Counted from the stretch's first letter, positions 1 to 11,484 are shown. The stretch: DNA of 64,000 nucleotides from Heligmosomoides polygyrus polygyrus (GCA_947396885.1 OX377205.1:76666969-76730968); one strand, 5' to 3'. Numbers and translations are program-made. The notes: generated by a model not told the origin, from the sequence alone.

Positions 1-35
1 CAAATGACGAAAATGTTAGGCGAGAGCCACATTTA

Positions 36-130
36 CTTGACTGGCCTATTTTTTTTCCTTTGCCAATAAAAGTCAATTTTTTCATAGCCATGTATGGAGT
101 TTGGCAAAGGAAACCAATAAGCCAGTCAAG
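36..130. repeat. Small inverted-repeat hairpin
   Basis: Arms of about 30 bases, beginning CTTGACTGGCC on the left and ending GCCAGTCAAG on the right, pair with a few mismatches around a loop of about 34 bases. Both arms carry the TTTGCCAA/TTGGCAAA core. No target duplication or coding content is visible. It could be a small foldback element or simply a palindromic remnant. The rest of 1-494 shows nothing I recognise. Confidence 0.55.
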
Positions 131-494
131 AAGAAACCCACACCGAACAATTTCCGTTGTATGTGAACATCGCATACGAAAAGCCGACGGCTTTAGTTCA
201 TATACATAGGGCTAGTAGTGAAGTTAGTGCAAAAATAACACAACACTCTGAAAACTTAGCGTCTGCTCCTCCTTTGGCATCAAGCTTATTTAAGTAGGAT
301 AGTTCAATGGCTCTTTGTGTTTACAGAGAGCTCACAAAGTTAATCATTGGTTGAACGCTTTTGCTACAGAGTAGTCACTAAATCACAGTGAGACGATCTC
401 ACCGCATAAAGAACACATGATGGAACAAAAACAGCAGTATATGAATAAAAAATAAAGGGAGAAGAACAGAACCGAATACCGCTACAAGGCGTTA

Positions 495-1870
495 GGCCTC
501 TGTTATACTCCCGCGGGAGCATCCGCGGAGCGTGCGTGGACTTAAGGCCGCCACAGACTTCTGCGGCGCCGCTGGAGGCGAGCTCTGCGTCTCTGCCCTA
601 TGGTTAAGCATAGGGGGTTACAGGGCAAAGGACAACCATGACTCATGCTTTCGCCGATTCGTCGCGCCGTCGGCGCTCTCCGTACTAGAGATTCTCCTCG
701 CAAAGCCCCTACGTCTCTTCTTGCTTGCGCTAGACTACAGTCAGCGGAGCACGTCGGTGCTAGAGCACCCTACTGGGACCGAGGTTGGGTGAGTCGACCA
801 GTGCACTTCATTAGCACTCATTTCTCAAAGGAAGAGCGTCTGCTGGAGCAGTTGGCATATCAGCAACATCGATGAGATTAGATTTCGACCTTTTCTGGCA
901 CAGGTTGGGTGGAAAATATCGCGTAGAGACAATGACATTTAGTCAACAACAAGAATGGCCATTACGTGGGAGCGATGCCTCTTCCGTTTATGGGGCTTGG
1001 GAGGTGCCATGTTCTGGGTTGAACACAACAGTGTTTATGGTCACATGTGAAGTTCTGCGCAACTAGAAGCTTTGCTGTTTTGCTTGCTCTACGTGCATGA
1101 TTGGAATTTTTGCCGTTATTCCACGACACATGGCTTCAAGAAGCTTCACGCTTCAAGGATCAACTAACACAAGGTGCGTCTTCGTTGTCAGTTTTTGACT
1201 TGAGGGCGAGGAACTGTTTTCCCTTGCGAAACGGTGAGTGTTCGTGCCTCTCCCGCTCCTTGTCAAGTGAATTCCTTTTATCACTCGAAGGAGCAAGGAC
1301 TCCAACGCAACCCGCTGTGGCAGGCTATACATAAGACTAGAGAAAATGAGAGGTTATAAAGACACTGAAGTGTGTCTCCCTAATAAGCCTACAGTACTGG
1401 TCTGTCCATAAGCACTAATGCTTTGCTGGAGCGAGACGGCAATAAAGAAGGTCTGAGGATGGAGCGCTTCTACGCCCTCATTTCTTGGAATCATCATATT
1501 TATTCCCGTAGAAAGTAGCGGTTTCGGTGCATCTCGATTCGGGCAGGAAGTCCTCTTTTGGAATACGGCCTTCTTGAAATTCAGTATCCATCTACAGCAA
1601 GTTTCCGCAACAATCGGCGAGCCCTTGAGACGCAGACGACCAGCGTGTTCTCTCATTCGGGCGCTGAGTCAGCTCGCTCGCTCGTAGCGCAGCAGGAGTG
1701 TCTATTTCTCTGCGCTCTCGCCACCCCGCTGCTTTGGTTGACCATTGCCCGTAGACGAGCATAGGGCAGCGGCGCCGCTGGAGGCGATCTCTGCGTCTCT
1801 GCCCTATGCTGGGTTCTCGGCGCGATTCCCGCCCTTCCGCGGATGCTCCCGCGGGAGTATAACTCAGGCC
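495..1870. mobile_element. Non-autonomous TIR DNA transposon (PIF/Harbinger-like target)
   Basis: The ends are about 35-bp terminal inverted repeats, GGCCT(CTG/GAG)TTATACTCCC followed by GCGGGAGCATCCGCGGA, with two or three mismatches. The trinucleotide TTA lies on both sides (492-494 and 1871-1873), the target duplication typical of PIF/Harbinger elements. A second inverted pair inside (around 565-625 and 1755-1810, sharing GGCGCCGCTGGAGGCGA) makes the element strongly foldback and much richer in GC than its flanks. No transposase frame is recognisable. The family assignment rests on the TTA target alone. Confidence 0.65.
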
Positions 1871-1997
1871 TTAGACTCACCACGATTTTAGACGGATGTT
1901 TGAGAAAAACCCCACAGATATCACACTGCACGATTGTAGCTTGTTTTCTGAAGCAGACGTATTGTGCTACAAGAAGAACGGAAACATGGCCAAGAAT

Positions 1998-3157
1998 TCA
2001 GATGGCGTACCGACGTGTGAGACTATTTTGGCCAGCTTCTTGAAAGTCTTCAAACTCAGTCACGGTCAAGTCGTCGTCTACGGTTTCGTTGTGAACCATA
2101 ACGTCGTCTTCAATCAGTGCGTTGCCTGCTGCAACATCTCCGCCGTCGAGCGGTAGGAGATCGTCTTCTATAAATTCGACTCCTTCGTCTGAAAGAAATG
2201 ACTAATATGTAATACAAAACAAAGAAAAAATAGAGGTTCAAAGAAGTAAAGAAATGTGTAAAGTTCTTTTTTTAAATATAGAATAAATATTACGTAACAT
2301 AGAAAATATTAAAAAGGTTCGAAAGGGTTTAAAAAGGTTAAGACAACTAGGATTTTCTAAGCGAAGGATGTCAACATATAAAACCACTCACAGTCTACAT
2401 AACGCGTAGCGATCGAATTGTCCAGGGGCAAACTGGGATCGAGAAACTGTTCCTCCATTTCAACACTGTCGGCAGGCACGAACCTGTAAGTTGCACTTGA
2501 CACAAGAATTGAGATAAGCAGCTAAGACTGGTGCACCACGCATACCGCTTTCCCACTAAACCGCAAGTTAATGTGGACCCCACGACAGCAGGTGGGTAGC
2601 CTGCTTTATCTGCTCACAGAAATGGATCTGAATGACCTGCGAGCCTCGCCTGGTTGAACCCCTGGTTCCGATACGCTTACTGGCAGACAGGGAGGTGAAT
2701 GTAACACGAAAAACTACTCACTCGAAGTTACCGTTGCCATACACAGTGTCGGTTTCACCAATGAACTGCTGAAGAGCAATCTAGAAAAGGCGTTTCTGCT
2801 CAACCAAAGGGAAGGAAGACGAAATAATGATGTCGGAACACTGGATGTTCAGAACATTTCCTCAACGATACCTGGTCTTGGTTGTCGGATACCTCTTCAA
2901 CAGGAACAGCGCCGTCTGGCCACGCTTCGTAAACGTTTTCGGGGACAAGAACGCTATTACAGTTATCGATGTACACCACGGCAGGAACGTCATCTTGAAG
3001 GTCTATGGCGTCCTGAAGACGAAGGGTTCTGATTGCAGTGCCAAAGAAAAGCCGATGCTAAACGAAGCGCTCGTCTTACCTCAACCAGCACAGGCCCTTC
3101 AATACCGACAGGGTCCAAAAACTCCTGGTGCAATTCTTCGCCATCCAGCAGGTTCAT
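1998..3157 (-). CDS. Unrecognised acidic protein, five exons (3' end uncertain)
   Basis: Five minus-strand exons join in one frame: 3157-3080, 3012-2872, 2768-2722, 2483-2392 and 2188-1998. Junctions follow GT/AG, for example GAG|GTAAGA, TTCTTTCAG and CTTACAG. The start is the ATG at 3157-3155, and a TGA ends the frame at 2000-1998, giving 182 residues. The product is rich in Asp and Glu, with runs such as EFIEDDLLPLDGGDV and VDDDLTV, and has no signal peptide, membrane segment or cysteine cluster. Acidic, low-complexity N-termini of this kind are common in transcription regulators, but I cannot assign a family. A weak donor (GTACGC) just before the stop would allow the gene to continue leftward beyond the TIR element, so this may be only an N-terminal part. 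Confidence 0.6.
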
Positions 3158-3184
3158 ACCCAAAATCCGATGTTTAAACACTAT

Positions 3185-4020
3185 TTAAAAAGCAATTAAT
3201 ATATAAATGCGGAAAAACACAACTAAGGAGCTTATCTTGTAGATCCACAATAGAAAGGGAGAAGGTGAAATCAAGCGAATGTAAGCGTAAAATAACACGA
3301 ATCTATGAAACGAGTAAAAAAAAATAAAGACAATGAAATGATGGAAGAAGAGTGGACCGACAACACTGCATGTCCAGCGGCACGGGACGCCGTTACAGGA
3401 TGAGAAATGCAGAACAGGAGAAGCTTGGTAGGCCTGCTTTGGTGGAGGGGTATAGGAGAGGTCGGGAAATTTTTCGCCCAAACTTCGCCCAGGAGGGTAA
3501 TTTGGGGTGCTGATCACGAATCTAGCATCCGTTGTTGAAACTTTGGGAGATTACAGTAGTTTACGGTAGGTGTGGGAGACAAAGGCTGTCTATGACATAA
3601 TCACCGATTTCGCACAACCCTCTCCCAGGGGAGTTATTTGGAGCGCTGATCACAACCCTGACATTTCTTCTGCGTATTACACTGGAGTACGGTAGGTTAC
3701 GGTGGATGCGGGTGACTAATGGTAAGGTCACGGTGATCTAGACTGAATAGCCTTAGGCACCCGTATCAATCGTAACCTACCTTCATCGGCTGAAATTTCA
3801 AAAACAGATGTCAAGTTCGTGATCAGCGCCCTAAATAACCCTCCCCCCTAGGGAGAAGTTGGGAATTTTTTCGACCTCTGCAGTCATGAAAGTACAATAG
3901 TGCCGAAATTTCATTAATCGTGCCATCATTATGGAGAGCAAAGTTGTCTGGCCGAGCAACCATTTTCATTTTTTTCCCAGTCCTCAAATAACAAGGTCCC
4001 CTTCTTCCCGGGAAATGCTA
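3185..4020. other. Upstream spacer with degenerate palindromic repeat
   Basis: This is the spacer upstream of the acidic-protein gene. From about 3530 to 3860 it holds a degenerate palindromic repeat with the motifs GTGATCAGCGCCC, AATAACC and TTACGGTAGG, which recur in the 575-bp TIR family at 10533 and 15301 and in the core of the 4.16-kb foldback element. No gene is apparent. Confidence 0.4.
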
Positions 4021-4900
4021 CCAGGCTGTCCAATAATTCCTGTCCGAAAATTTTCAAAATTCTATAATTTTCCTTAGAGGTGTTATAATATCAGGCAAGT
4101 GTAAAAACCTTCTAGAAGGTTCTCCAGAGTTCCACGCTAGGCGTATATAAGACGCAGTCGCCGCGTCTAGCTACCAGTACAAGCTAAAATGGACCAAGGT
4201 CGAATTCGTACGTTCGTGTACTGCGAGTGGCTGCTGGGCAACACCGCGGTCGCCAACATCTGCAGAGCGTGCAAGGAGGATGCAGTGTATCAACGCACAG
4301 TCAGGCGCTGGTTCAATCGTTTCGAGAGCGGCGACACGAGCCTCGAGGACAGGGAACAGCCGCTGAAGATCATGCTCTGCTGCTGGTGGGACGCCAAGGG
4401 CATGCTGTACTTCGAACTGCTCCCGCAAGGCAAGGCGGTCACCGCCTCCATCTACACCGATCAGCTCGAGAAACTAGCCGCCGCCATCCGAGAAAAGCGT
4501 CCCCGACGGGCCTCGGTCCACCTGCTGCACGACAACGCGCGCCCCCACGTGGCGAAGGAGACCAAGCAGAAGTTGGCGACGCTCGGCTGGGAGACGGTTG
4601 CCCATCCGCCGTATTCCCCGGACCTCGCACCCTAAGACTACCACTTGTTACGCCCGCTGAAGCACCATTTGGCCGGGAGAAATTTCACCAACTACGACAA
4701 CCTCAAATCCGACATCGCGGACTTCTTCGAGTCGCAGCCCCCGAAGTTCTGGGCGAATGGCATCGGCGATCTGCCTAATCGATGGGCCACTGTTGTGGAT
4801 AACTGTGGTGATTATATTGTTGATTAGACTTGTTTTTCAATAAAGTTGAAAAAAATTAATAATGGTGAAATTTTCGGACAAGAACTATAGGACAGCCTGG
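4021..4900 (+). mobile_element. Internally deleted mariner transposon
   Basis: The element is flanked by TA (4019-4020 and 4901-4902). Its inverted ends start CCAGGCTGTCC and share TGTCCGAAAATTT, with about 32 bp aligned and few mismatches. At 880 bp it is shorter than a complete mariner (about 1.2-1.3 kb), in agreement with the deletion inside its transposase gene. A TATA-like GTATATAAG lies at about 4142-4150, ahead of the transposase start. Confidence 0.9.
4189..4827 (+). pseudogene. Mariner transposase, deleted and interrupted
   Basis: The frame starts at ATG 4189 with the mariner N-terminal helix-turn-helix region (VRRWFNRFESGDTSLED). It then jumps straight to the KIMLCCWWDAKG segment, so the second HTH and the block with the first catalytic Asp (normally in a GDEKW-like motif) are missing. 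The second catalytic region is present (HDNARPHVA, then PYSPDLAP). A TAA stop at 4633-4635 sits exactly where the third catalytic Asp motif continues (next codons read DYH). Homology resumes in frame to the stop at 4825-4827. Loss of the first catalytic Asp plus the stop means it cannot encode an active transposase. Confidence 0.88.
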
Positions 4901-6065
4901 TATTATCTCACTTTTTCTCCAAACTAATGGTGATCACAGTTCAATTTACTGCCACGAAATCGTAAAAAGAATTACTGAGAAACCTAGCTCGTCACTCTAT
5001 GACAAATAAGTAAATGGAATATATCGATAATAGACCAGATCTAAGAACAAAATGGCTCAATTCTACTGAAAGTGGCATGTACCGACTACTTTGTGCTGCG
5101 CATGTACTTGAAGCTTCGCCCTACACCCCTTGAGCTTCGGGATCGTTTCCGTAAATGTTGCTACGACGCAAATCGGGTTCGGAGGGAGAGCAATCTTTTC
5201 TACGTATTAACATTTTCAATATATGGGGAGTACGATAAAATATCTAGCTTTTATAGCAGTGGTCCACCGCTACACTATGAATGCTTTAAATACTGAACTT
5301 TGATTCGTTTATTCGTCAATTTGGACATTTCTCAAGCCAAACTGGACATCATCCAAATCAAAGCAAACTTCTACATTAAAATGGAGGCCCTCTAAACGGT
5401 CAGAATAATTTTCGCTCAAGTAAAATTTTCGATTTTTTTCACTCATCTCCTTCCCTATATTTTTATGCATTTGAGCACTTTATGCCGCACTCATTGTAAT
5501 GCGGTAAATAAATTGTAAAAATATAAATAAATAATAAATTTAAAAAAAAACTTAGTATGATTTCCTTTCAAATTGTTAACAAATCACCTGCCCCAATAAG
5601 TGAACGACACTGTTTGAAATTTTTATGAAAATTCTATTCTTCAATGAAAAATTGTAGTATTAGAACACGAAAAAGCGACAATTTTCTAGGGTGATTAAAA
5701 AAGAGACTGCGCCATACACTCGACCAGATGGTCGCGATTTTTGTTTGATCGATAGGTAAAATTTCGTTTTTTTGTGGAATAGCACAAATGTAACCTGTAC
5801 AACAAAAAACATTCTCACATCGTTGGTCCAAGCAAACGGTATTTAGACCAACAGTTAAACAGAAATCGCGACGATCTAGCGCACGGCAAAGCCCGTTCCT
5901 TTAATAAACTATATGAATGCCGCCTCCTTGCACTTTAAAACAAATTTTAGTTCATTGTTTTTCTTGAAAAACAAAGATCTTCAAAAATTTCAAACAGATA
6001 GCCACTTATGGGGCAGAAGGACAACATTAAAAATTAAAAAAAGAAATACTACATTTTCATTAAAC
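4901..6065. other. Intergenic spacer with dispersed repeats
   Basis: No gene is recognisable. An A/T-rich tail of AAATAAATAATAAAT type near 5505-5545 resembles the end of a degraded retroelement. Around 5695-5890 there is a repeat with imperfect inverted ends (TGGTCGCGATTTT against AAATCGCGACGAT). A related copy lies at about 54635-54830 (CACTCGACTTGATTGTCGCGG). Confidence 0.4.
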
Positions 6066-6251
6066 AAAAAATCATTCTAACCGGTGGCGATGTCCGTTCC
6101 TCCACGTGGTGCCACTGGAAACTGTTCGCCTCTGCGAGCTAAGCTAATCACGGACATTCGAGTACAGGCGACAGGCCCTAGTGACAGGCCGGCCTATGGA
6201 GATCCCATGTCACATCACATGGTTGATGACGTTAAGTGAGTATCGAGATAA

Positions 6252-7211
6252 TGCTACGGCGTCCGCGGGAGCCGACGCGCACTCGCAGAGCCCGGCGAGT
6301 GTGAGAAGTATGCGAGGGTCCCTGATGCGAGGGCGGCATCGGGGGCAACTGAGCTAGTTCGAAAGTCCCGTAACGTAAGCAGGACCCACGTAGCTACGCT
6401 GAATGTGGGTACGTTGACGGGCCGCTCGTGCGAGTTGGCAGAAGCACTGGAGCGAAGACGAATCGACTTATGTGCGGTACAGGAGACGAGGTGGTCCTGT
6501 TGTAAGTCGAGGGACATAGGCCGAGGCTTCAAGGCCATTCTGTGCGGCAGTCCCAGGACCACCAGCGGAGTTGGTGTAATGGTCTCCGAACGTTTCCGAG
6601 ACGCGATTATAAGCGTGGAACGTTTTAATGACCGTTTGATGAAGGTCGTAGTCGCTGCTGAACAGCGTATGTATCATTTCTTCTCTGCATACGCTCCGCA
6701 GGCAGGCTGCTCTGAGAGAGCCAAGGATGAGTTTTGGACCCTGCTTGATGAAAAGACAGCAGAGGTACCGTCAGAAGACGCTCTCGTTATCGCAGGCGAC
6801 CTCAACGGTCATGTGGGGACTGCGAAAGATGGTCGCAGCTGTCACGGCGGTTTCGGATATGGAGCACGTAACGCTGATGGTGAGCGAATCCTTGAGTATG
6901 CGGACTCGCATAACCTCATCATCGCGAACACCGTATTTCGAAAGCGTGACTCCCATCTGGTGTCGTTCTATAGCGGGAGCACCAAGACGCAGATCGACTT
7001 CATCCTTGTGAAGCATCGCGATCGAAAGCCGGTTACAGATGCGAAGGTGGTGCCGTACGAGACTGTCGCCACACAGCACCGTCCGCTGATATGCACTCTT
7101 AAGTTCGCCCCTCCGAGGCTGAGGCATGTCGAGCGATGCGGTCCACCGAGAATCAAGTGGTGGCGATTGAAGGAAACGAGAAGCTGGCGTGGCTGTGGAC
7201 TAACGACGTAA
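6252..7211 (+). pseudogene. RTE endonuclease domain (frame broken before RT)
   Basis: The frame is open from just after a TAA at 6249 and has no in-frame ATG before the domain. It encodes an APE-type endonuclease that nicks target DNA for target-primed reverse transcription. Recognisable blocks are HVATLNVGTLTGRS, AVQETRW, a VIAGDLNGHVG motif and QIDFILV. At about 7170 the frame leaves the family pattern (WWRLKE) and stops at 7211. In related nematode elements, as I remember them, some tens of residues link WWRLKE to the WLWTDDVREK region. Here they appear lost, and the RT is in another frame. That deletion is inferred, not measured. Confidence 0.8.
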
Positions 7212-9064
7212 GAGAAAAAGTCCGAGAGAAGAAAAAATTATATCACGGGTTCCTGCGCGACAAGACTGCAGACAAATGGCGTATGTACCAGGAGGCGAAG
7301 AAAGCGGCAAAGAAGGCCGTAGCCGTTGCAAAAGCCGTCAATTATGATGATCTCAGCGATAAACTCGAGACGCGCGATGGTGAACAACATCTTTATCGAC
7401 TTGCCAAGGCACGCCATCGTCAGGCCGAGGACATCGAGAAATTCTTGGGCATCAACGATGAGAATGGCCATCTACTGACGAACCGCAAGAGGGCTATGAA
7501 GCGATGGCATGACTACTTCGAGAGAATTTCGACAAAAGAGTTTGCCCATCCGCCCATCCCTTGCGTCCCTCCCACGCACGGTCCTGTGCAGAAAATCACT
7601 GTAGAGGAGACGGAAGCGGCTTTGAAGAAGATGAAGCCAGGCAAAGCAACGGGCCCCGATGATATAGCGGCCGACCTATGGAAGTTGAGGTGCTGGAGTC
7701 CTGCTGAGTGGCTAACGAAGTTTTTCAACCAGGTTGTTACGGAAAAGAAGGTACCTGGTAGTTGGCAGGAAAGCACGACGATCCCGATATGGAAGAAGGG
7801 CAGTCCTGCGGACTGCACGAATTACCGTCCAATTCGCTTGCTCTCGCACAGCATGAAAATCTTCGAGCGAATTGTAGACGGACGTATTCGCGATATCGTC
7901 CAACTTTCCACCAATCAATGTGGCTTCGTAGCGGGCAGTGGCACCATCGATGCCATACATGCTGCTCGTCTTCTGGTAGAGAGACATCGCGAAAAGCAGA
8001 AACCGCTGCACATAGCTTTTCTCGACTTAGAGGAAGCATTTGATCGTGTTCCGCGTGAGGTTATATGGTACGCCTTACGACAACACCGTGTTCCCGAAGA
8101 GCTTATTGAGTGGGTGCGCATACTTTACTCTGGACCAAAGAGTAGTGTGCGAGCGCCAGCCGGCACATCGGCGGAGTTTCCTATCTCCGTTGGTGTTCAC
8201 CAGGGCTCTGCGCTTTCCCCGCTCCTATTCATTGTCGTAATGGATGCCATTTCGAGAGACCTTCATAAACCTGCCCCCTGGACGCTGCTGTATGCAGATG
8301 ACGTAATGCTTGCAAGCGAAGAGAAGAGCGAACTCGAGCGACAAGCGCAAGCTTGGTACGACCGCTTGGCGATGTTCGGGCTCAAGCTAAACGTCAAAAA
8401 ATCTGAGTACTTGACGACAGACGTAAACGAAGCCGGGTCCATTGAGATCAATGGCACTGCGCTAGTACGAACGACAAACTTCAAGTACCTTGGATCTGCA
8501 ATTGCGTCTGATGGTAGTCTGACGTTCGAGGTAAACTCGCGCGTGAACGCAGCGTGGTCCAAATGGCGCTCGATGACAGGCGTTTTATGCGACAGGAAGA
8601 TACCGGAACGCCTTAAATCGAAGATCTATAGAACCATCGTCCGACCAGTAGCGATGTATGGAGCTGAGTGCTGGCCTGCAACCAAGGAGGTTAAGACTCG
8701 CCTCAGCGTAATGGAAACGAAAATGCTGCGGTGGACGGCTGGTGTTACGCGTCTGGACCGTATTCGCAACTATGAAATACGCCAGAGGTTTGGTGTCGCT
8801 CCAATTGCTGACAAGTTACGTGAAGCTCGCCTTCGGTGGTATGGCCACGTTCTTCGAGCTAGTGGTGACACTGTTAGGAAGATTGGCCTTAACATAGATG
8901 TGCCCGGAAAACGGCCTAAAGGGCGGCCGAAGCAGCGATGGCTTGATACGTTGCATGTGGACCTAAAGGTTGCTGGTATCCATCCCGATCAAGCATTTGA
9001 TCGCGTAAAGTGGCGTCACCACATCAGAATAGCGGACCCCGCCTCGAAGCGGGACAAACGCTGA
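7136..9064 (+). CDS. RTE reverse transcriptase (endonuclease split off)
   Basis: This 642-codon frame encodes the reverse transcriptase of the element at 6085-9096. It shows the linker with KMKPGKATGPDDI, the NYRPIRLLS finger, FLDLEEAFDRVPREV, the GVHQGSALSPLLF block and the catalytic LLYADDVML (YADD codons at 8290-8301). The C-terminal thumb follows, with RWYGHVLR and GRPKQRWLDTL. It is open from ATG 7136 to the stop before the GAA tail. The first 25 codons overlap the end of the endonuclease frame and are probably not the natural start, since intact RTE proteins are one endonuclease-RT polypeptide. RT activity without the endonuclease is possible, but autonomous transposition is unlikely. 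Confidence 0.88.
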   Translation: MRSTENQVVAIEGNEKLAWLWTNDVREKVREKKKLYHGFLRDKTADKWRMYQEAKKAAKKAVAVAKAVNYDDLSDKLETRDGEQHLYRLAKARHRQAEDIEKFLGINDENGHLLTNRKRAMKRWHDYFERISTKEFAHPPIPCVPPTHGPVQKITVEETEAALKKMKPGKATGPDDIAADLWKLRCWSPAEWLTKFFNQVVTEKKVPGSWQESTTIPIWKKGSPADCTNYRPIRLLSHSMKIFERIVDGRIRDIVQLSTNQCGFVAGSGTIDAIHAARLLVERHREKQKPLHIAFLDLEEAFDRVPREVIWYALRQHRVPEELIEWVRILYSGPKSSVRAPAGTSAEFPISVGVHQGSALSPLLFIVVMDAISRDLHKPAPWTLLYADDVMLASEEKSELERQAQAWYDRLAMFGLKLNVKKSEYLTTDVNEAGSIEINGTALVRTTNFKYLGSAIASDGSLTFEVNSRVNAAWSKWRSMTGVLCDRKIPERLKSKIYRTIVRPVAMYGAECWPATKEVKTRLSVMETKMLRWTAGVTRLDRIRNYEIRQRFGVAPIADKLREARLRWYGHVLRASGDTVRKIGLNIDVPGKRPKGRPKQRWLDTLHVDLKVAGIHPDQAFDRVKWRHHIRIADPASKRDKR

Positions 9065-9115
9065 AGAAGAAGAAGAAGAAGAAGAAGAAGAAGAAGAAAA
9101 AATCATTCTAACCGG

Positions 9116-10532
9116 CTTGGAAAGTCTGTTTTCATATGGGCGAAGCTGATTGAATCCGAAAGATGTTTAGTTCGATTTCAAAAACGAAGCTTGTTTAGAG
9201 CAGTGCCCAGTTTAACGTTAAAATTGCACAATTATCGGACATGATCGTCAGATAAGTAGTGCCGATTAAACACACCAGTTCACATAAATAGACAACGAAC
9301 AACTATACTAAACACAACACAACTAACGCAGGTTATTACTACTAGTAATAATACTGAATGGACTCAATGACATACTGATGTAATTCTCGCAGTCACCTAG
9401 TAACAAGTTGTGCCCTTTAAGACTTCTATAAGTGAAAAAGCTTGATCTTGATTTGGGTTCTGCGATTTTAAAAGGTAAAGCCTAAAGGGTCTTCTATTCA
9501 TAATCAGAGGTACACTAGAAATAATAACAAAACAGAGAAAAGGATAAATACAAGAAAATGCAAAATCATATTGTCTCATGCAGCGTCTTCCCAACCCTTA
9601 TTGCTTGGTCATTATAGAATTTACGCGCTGTATCTATCTTCTAGGAATCGACGCAAATCTAACAACCCTACTCACTGGATCCATCTTTTAACGCCTTTAT
9701 ATTCTTGTATAAAAAAGCATGAAAGTAGTACTAGTGATGTTACAACGCCAGAAGGAAAAAAATCGCCATCGCAAGATTACGTCGCGTTGGAATAGTTGAA
9801 TGAATTGGACTTAAATTAATGGCAAGAAGTTTTTGGCTCCCTATTTCATATTAAGTCGACGTTTTAGCTGCGAAGGGAGACGGAATGCTACGACAGGACA
9901 GAAAAACCTGCAGTAGAGGGATCGATCACATGAGCCGTCGCTCCGCACGGTGCGCGTCTGCACTTCCTAACGGATGCAGGGCTCTGTCTTCGCTCGTTCT
10001 CCACCACTTAGTTGTGGCGAAGCTGCGTCTCACTACGGAAGAGACAGATCGTGGACTGCTACATGCTTAATCCCAAAAAAGGCAAGCAAAAGGCAACAAC
10101 TAACCAAGCTCATGAAATTTTTCGACCGCAAAATCACGTCATATGGAGGGTGGCCTCCGCAATTTCTCGTTTAACGCTGAAACTCGTCCAAATTGTGACG
10201 CCCTCGAAAACTCGTACAGATGCTTTGAATTTTCTTTTGCCTTCTGCCAACAACAGTAGTTACTCAGTGCAGGAGCTGTTTTCTTCCTGTTAAACCGTGC
10301 GCGATGAAGCGAGCTGCAGTGCCATACCCTTCCAGCTGCTCAACTGTCGCCTATTTGAGAGGATGCTTCACTAACGGGCAGTATAGTGAAGCTGCGTGTT
10401 AATGCTCCTTGTCGTTCTTGGACTTACGGTTGGAGGAGGATACAGTGTTGAAGTGGATCTGCATTGCCATTTCCGCCAAAGTCGGCCATTAACTGAAAAT
10501 AACTGCAAGAGCACGCACTTGCAAGATTAGAA
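9116..10532. other. Intergenic spacer, nothing recognised
   Basis: Short open frames in this stretch have no recognisable protein features. I see no RNA gene and no transposon ends. Confidence 0.4.
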
Positions 10533-11107
10533 GGCACTAGTTAAAAGTTCCGACTCCACCGACACGACATCGGTCGAAAAGTTTTTTCGATGAAGCTTTG
10601 CCTAGGGGTTATTTGGGGGTGCTAATATAACATCCGTTTTTGAAATTGCGGCCGATTACGGTAGGTTACGGTAGCTACGAGCAACTAAGGCTGCCGAGGT
10701 CATAATCACCGGTTTTGCCCAAACTTCGTTTAGGGTTTTTTTTGGGGTGCTGATATAACGAATCTGACATCCGTTTTTCGTTTTACGCTGGACTTTGTGC
10801 GAAATCGGTGACTATTACCTTAGTTACCCGTACCGACCGTAACCTATCGTGCTCCAACGTAAAACGAAAAACGGACGTCAGATCGTGATCAGCATCCCAA
10901 ATAACCTCTCTAGACGAAGTTTCAACGAAATCGGTGACTCTTGCTGGACCACCCTTGACAACGGTATAGGTAGTCTCCGACCGAATCGTGAAAAACGGAT
11001 GTCATATTCGTGATCAGCACCCCAAATAACCGCCCTAGACGAAGTTTCAGCGAAAAAATTTTTCGACCGAAGTCGGGTCGGTGGAGTCGGAACTTTTATC
11101 TAGTGCC
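10533..11107. mobile_element. 575-bp TIR element, copy 1
   Basis: The ends are GGCACTAGTTAAAAGTTCC and its inverse, and the similarity extends inward through CGACTCCACCGAC and TCGGTCGAAAA for about 60 bp. The interior is itself palindromic (GTGATCAGC.CCCAAATAACC, TTACGGTAGGTTACGG) and has no coding content. The copy at 15301-15874 has nearly the same length (574 bp), so these are units with defined ends. No convincing target duplication is visible, so the superfamily is unassigned. Confidence 0.75.
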
Positions 11108-11484
11108 ACAAAACATCTATCGTTACATAGCTACGGTCACACAAAATAGACTTCAAACAAGTGACACACAGAAGTGAACATTCTAGCATCCGTAGTTTCA
11201 AGCTTATGTTATATGTAAAAAAATGACTGAAAACCACTGAAAATTGGGCTAGTGATTAAGAAAGTTGTGTCGACCACGCGAAACTGCGTATAACATTTAG
11301 GTAGTTGGGCATTGTTTTTTTCACAACTCCGAGGACAGCTTGAAGAAAATGTATGCCCGAATTTTGTCAAGAGGGCTGTTTAGGGTCGTGATCACGAATC
11401 CGGCAACCTTTTGGCGCAAATAAGCTGGGAGGGTGTTACCCTGTAGGACAGCCCTATACAACGTTTTGTGTTGTATTAATTGAT

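Larger units (their letters stand above)
6085..9096 (+). mobile_element. RTE-clade non-LTR retrotransposon with 19-bp target duplication
   Basis: The 3,012-bp element is bracketed by AAAAAATCATTCTAACCGG at 6066-6084 and 9097-9115, a perfect 19-bp target-site duplication. It has a GC-rich 5' leader, an apurinic-type endonuclease frame, a reverse-transcriptase frame, and a 3' tail of GAA trinucleotides (about 9062-9096). Short 3' microsatellite tails and the absence of a gag-like ORF1 are typical of RTE elements. The perfect duplication suggests a fairly recent insertion, although the coding region is damaged where the two domains join. Confidence 0.93.

Noticed and set aside
532..1334. Several overlapping plus-strand open frames of 60-100 codons
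   Set aside because: They lie in the GC-rich TIR element and mirror its inverted repeats; there is no domain, splice logic or homology.
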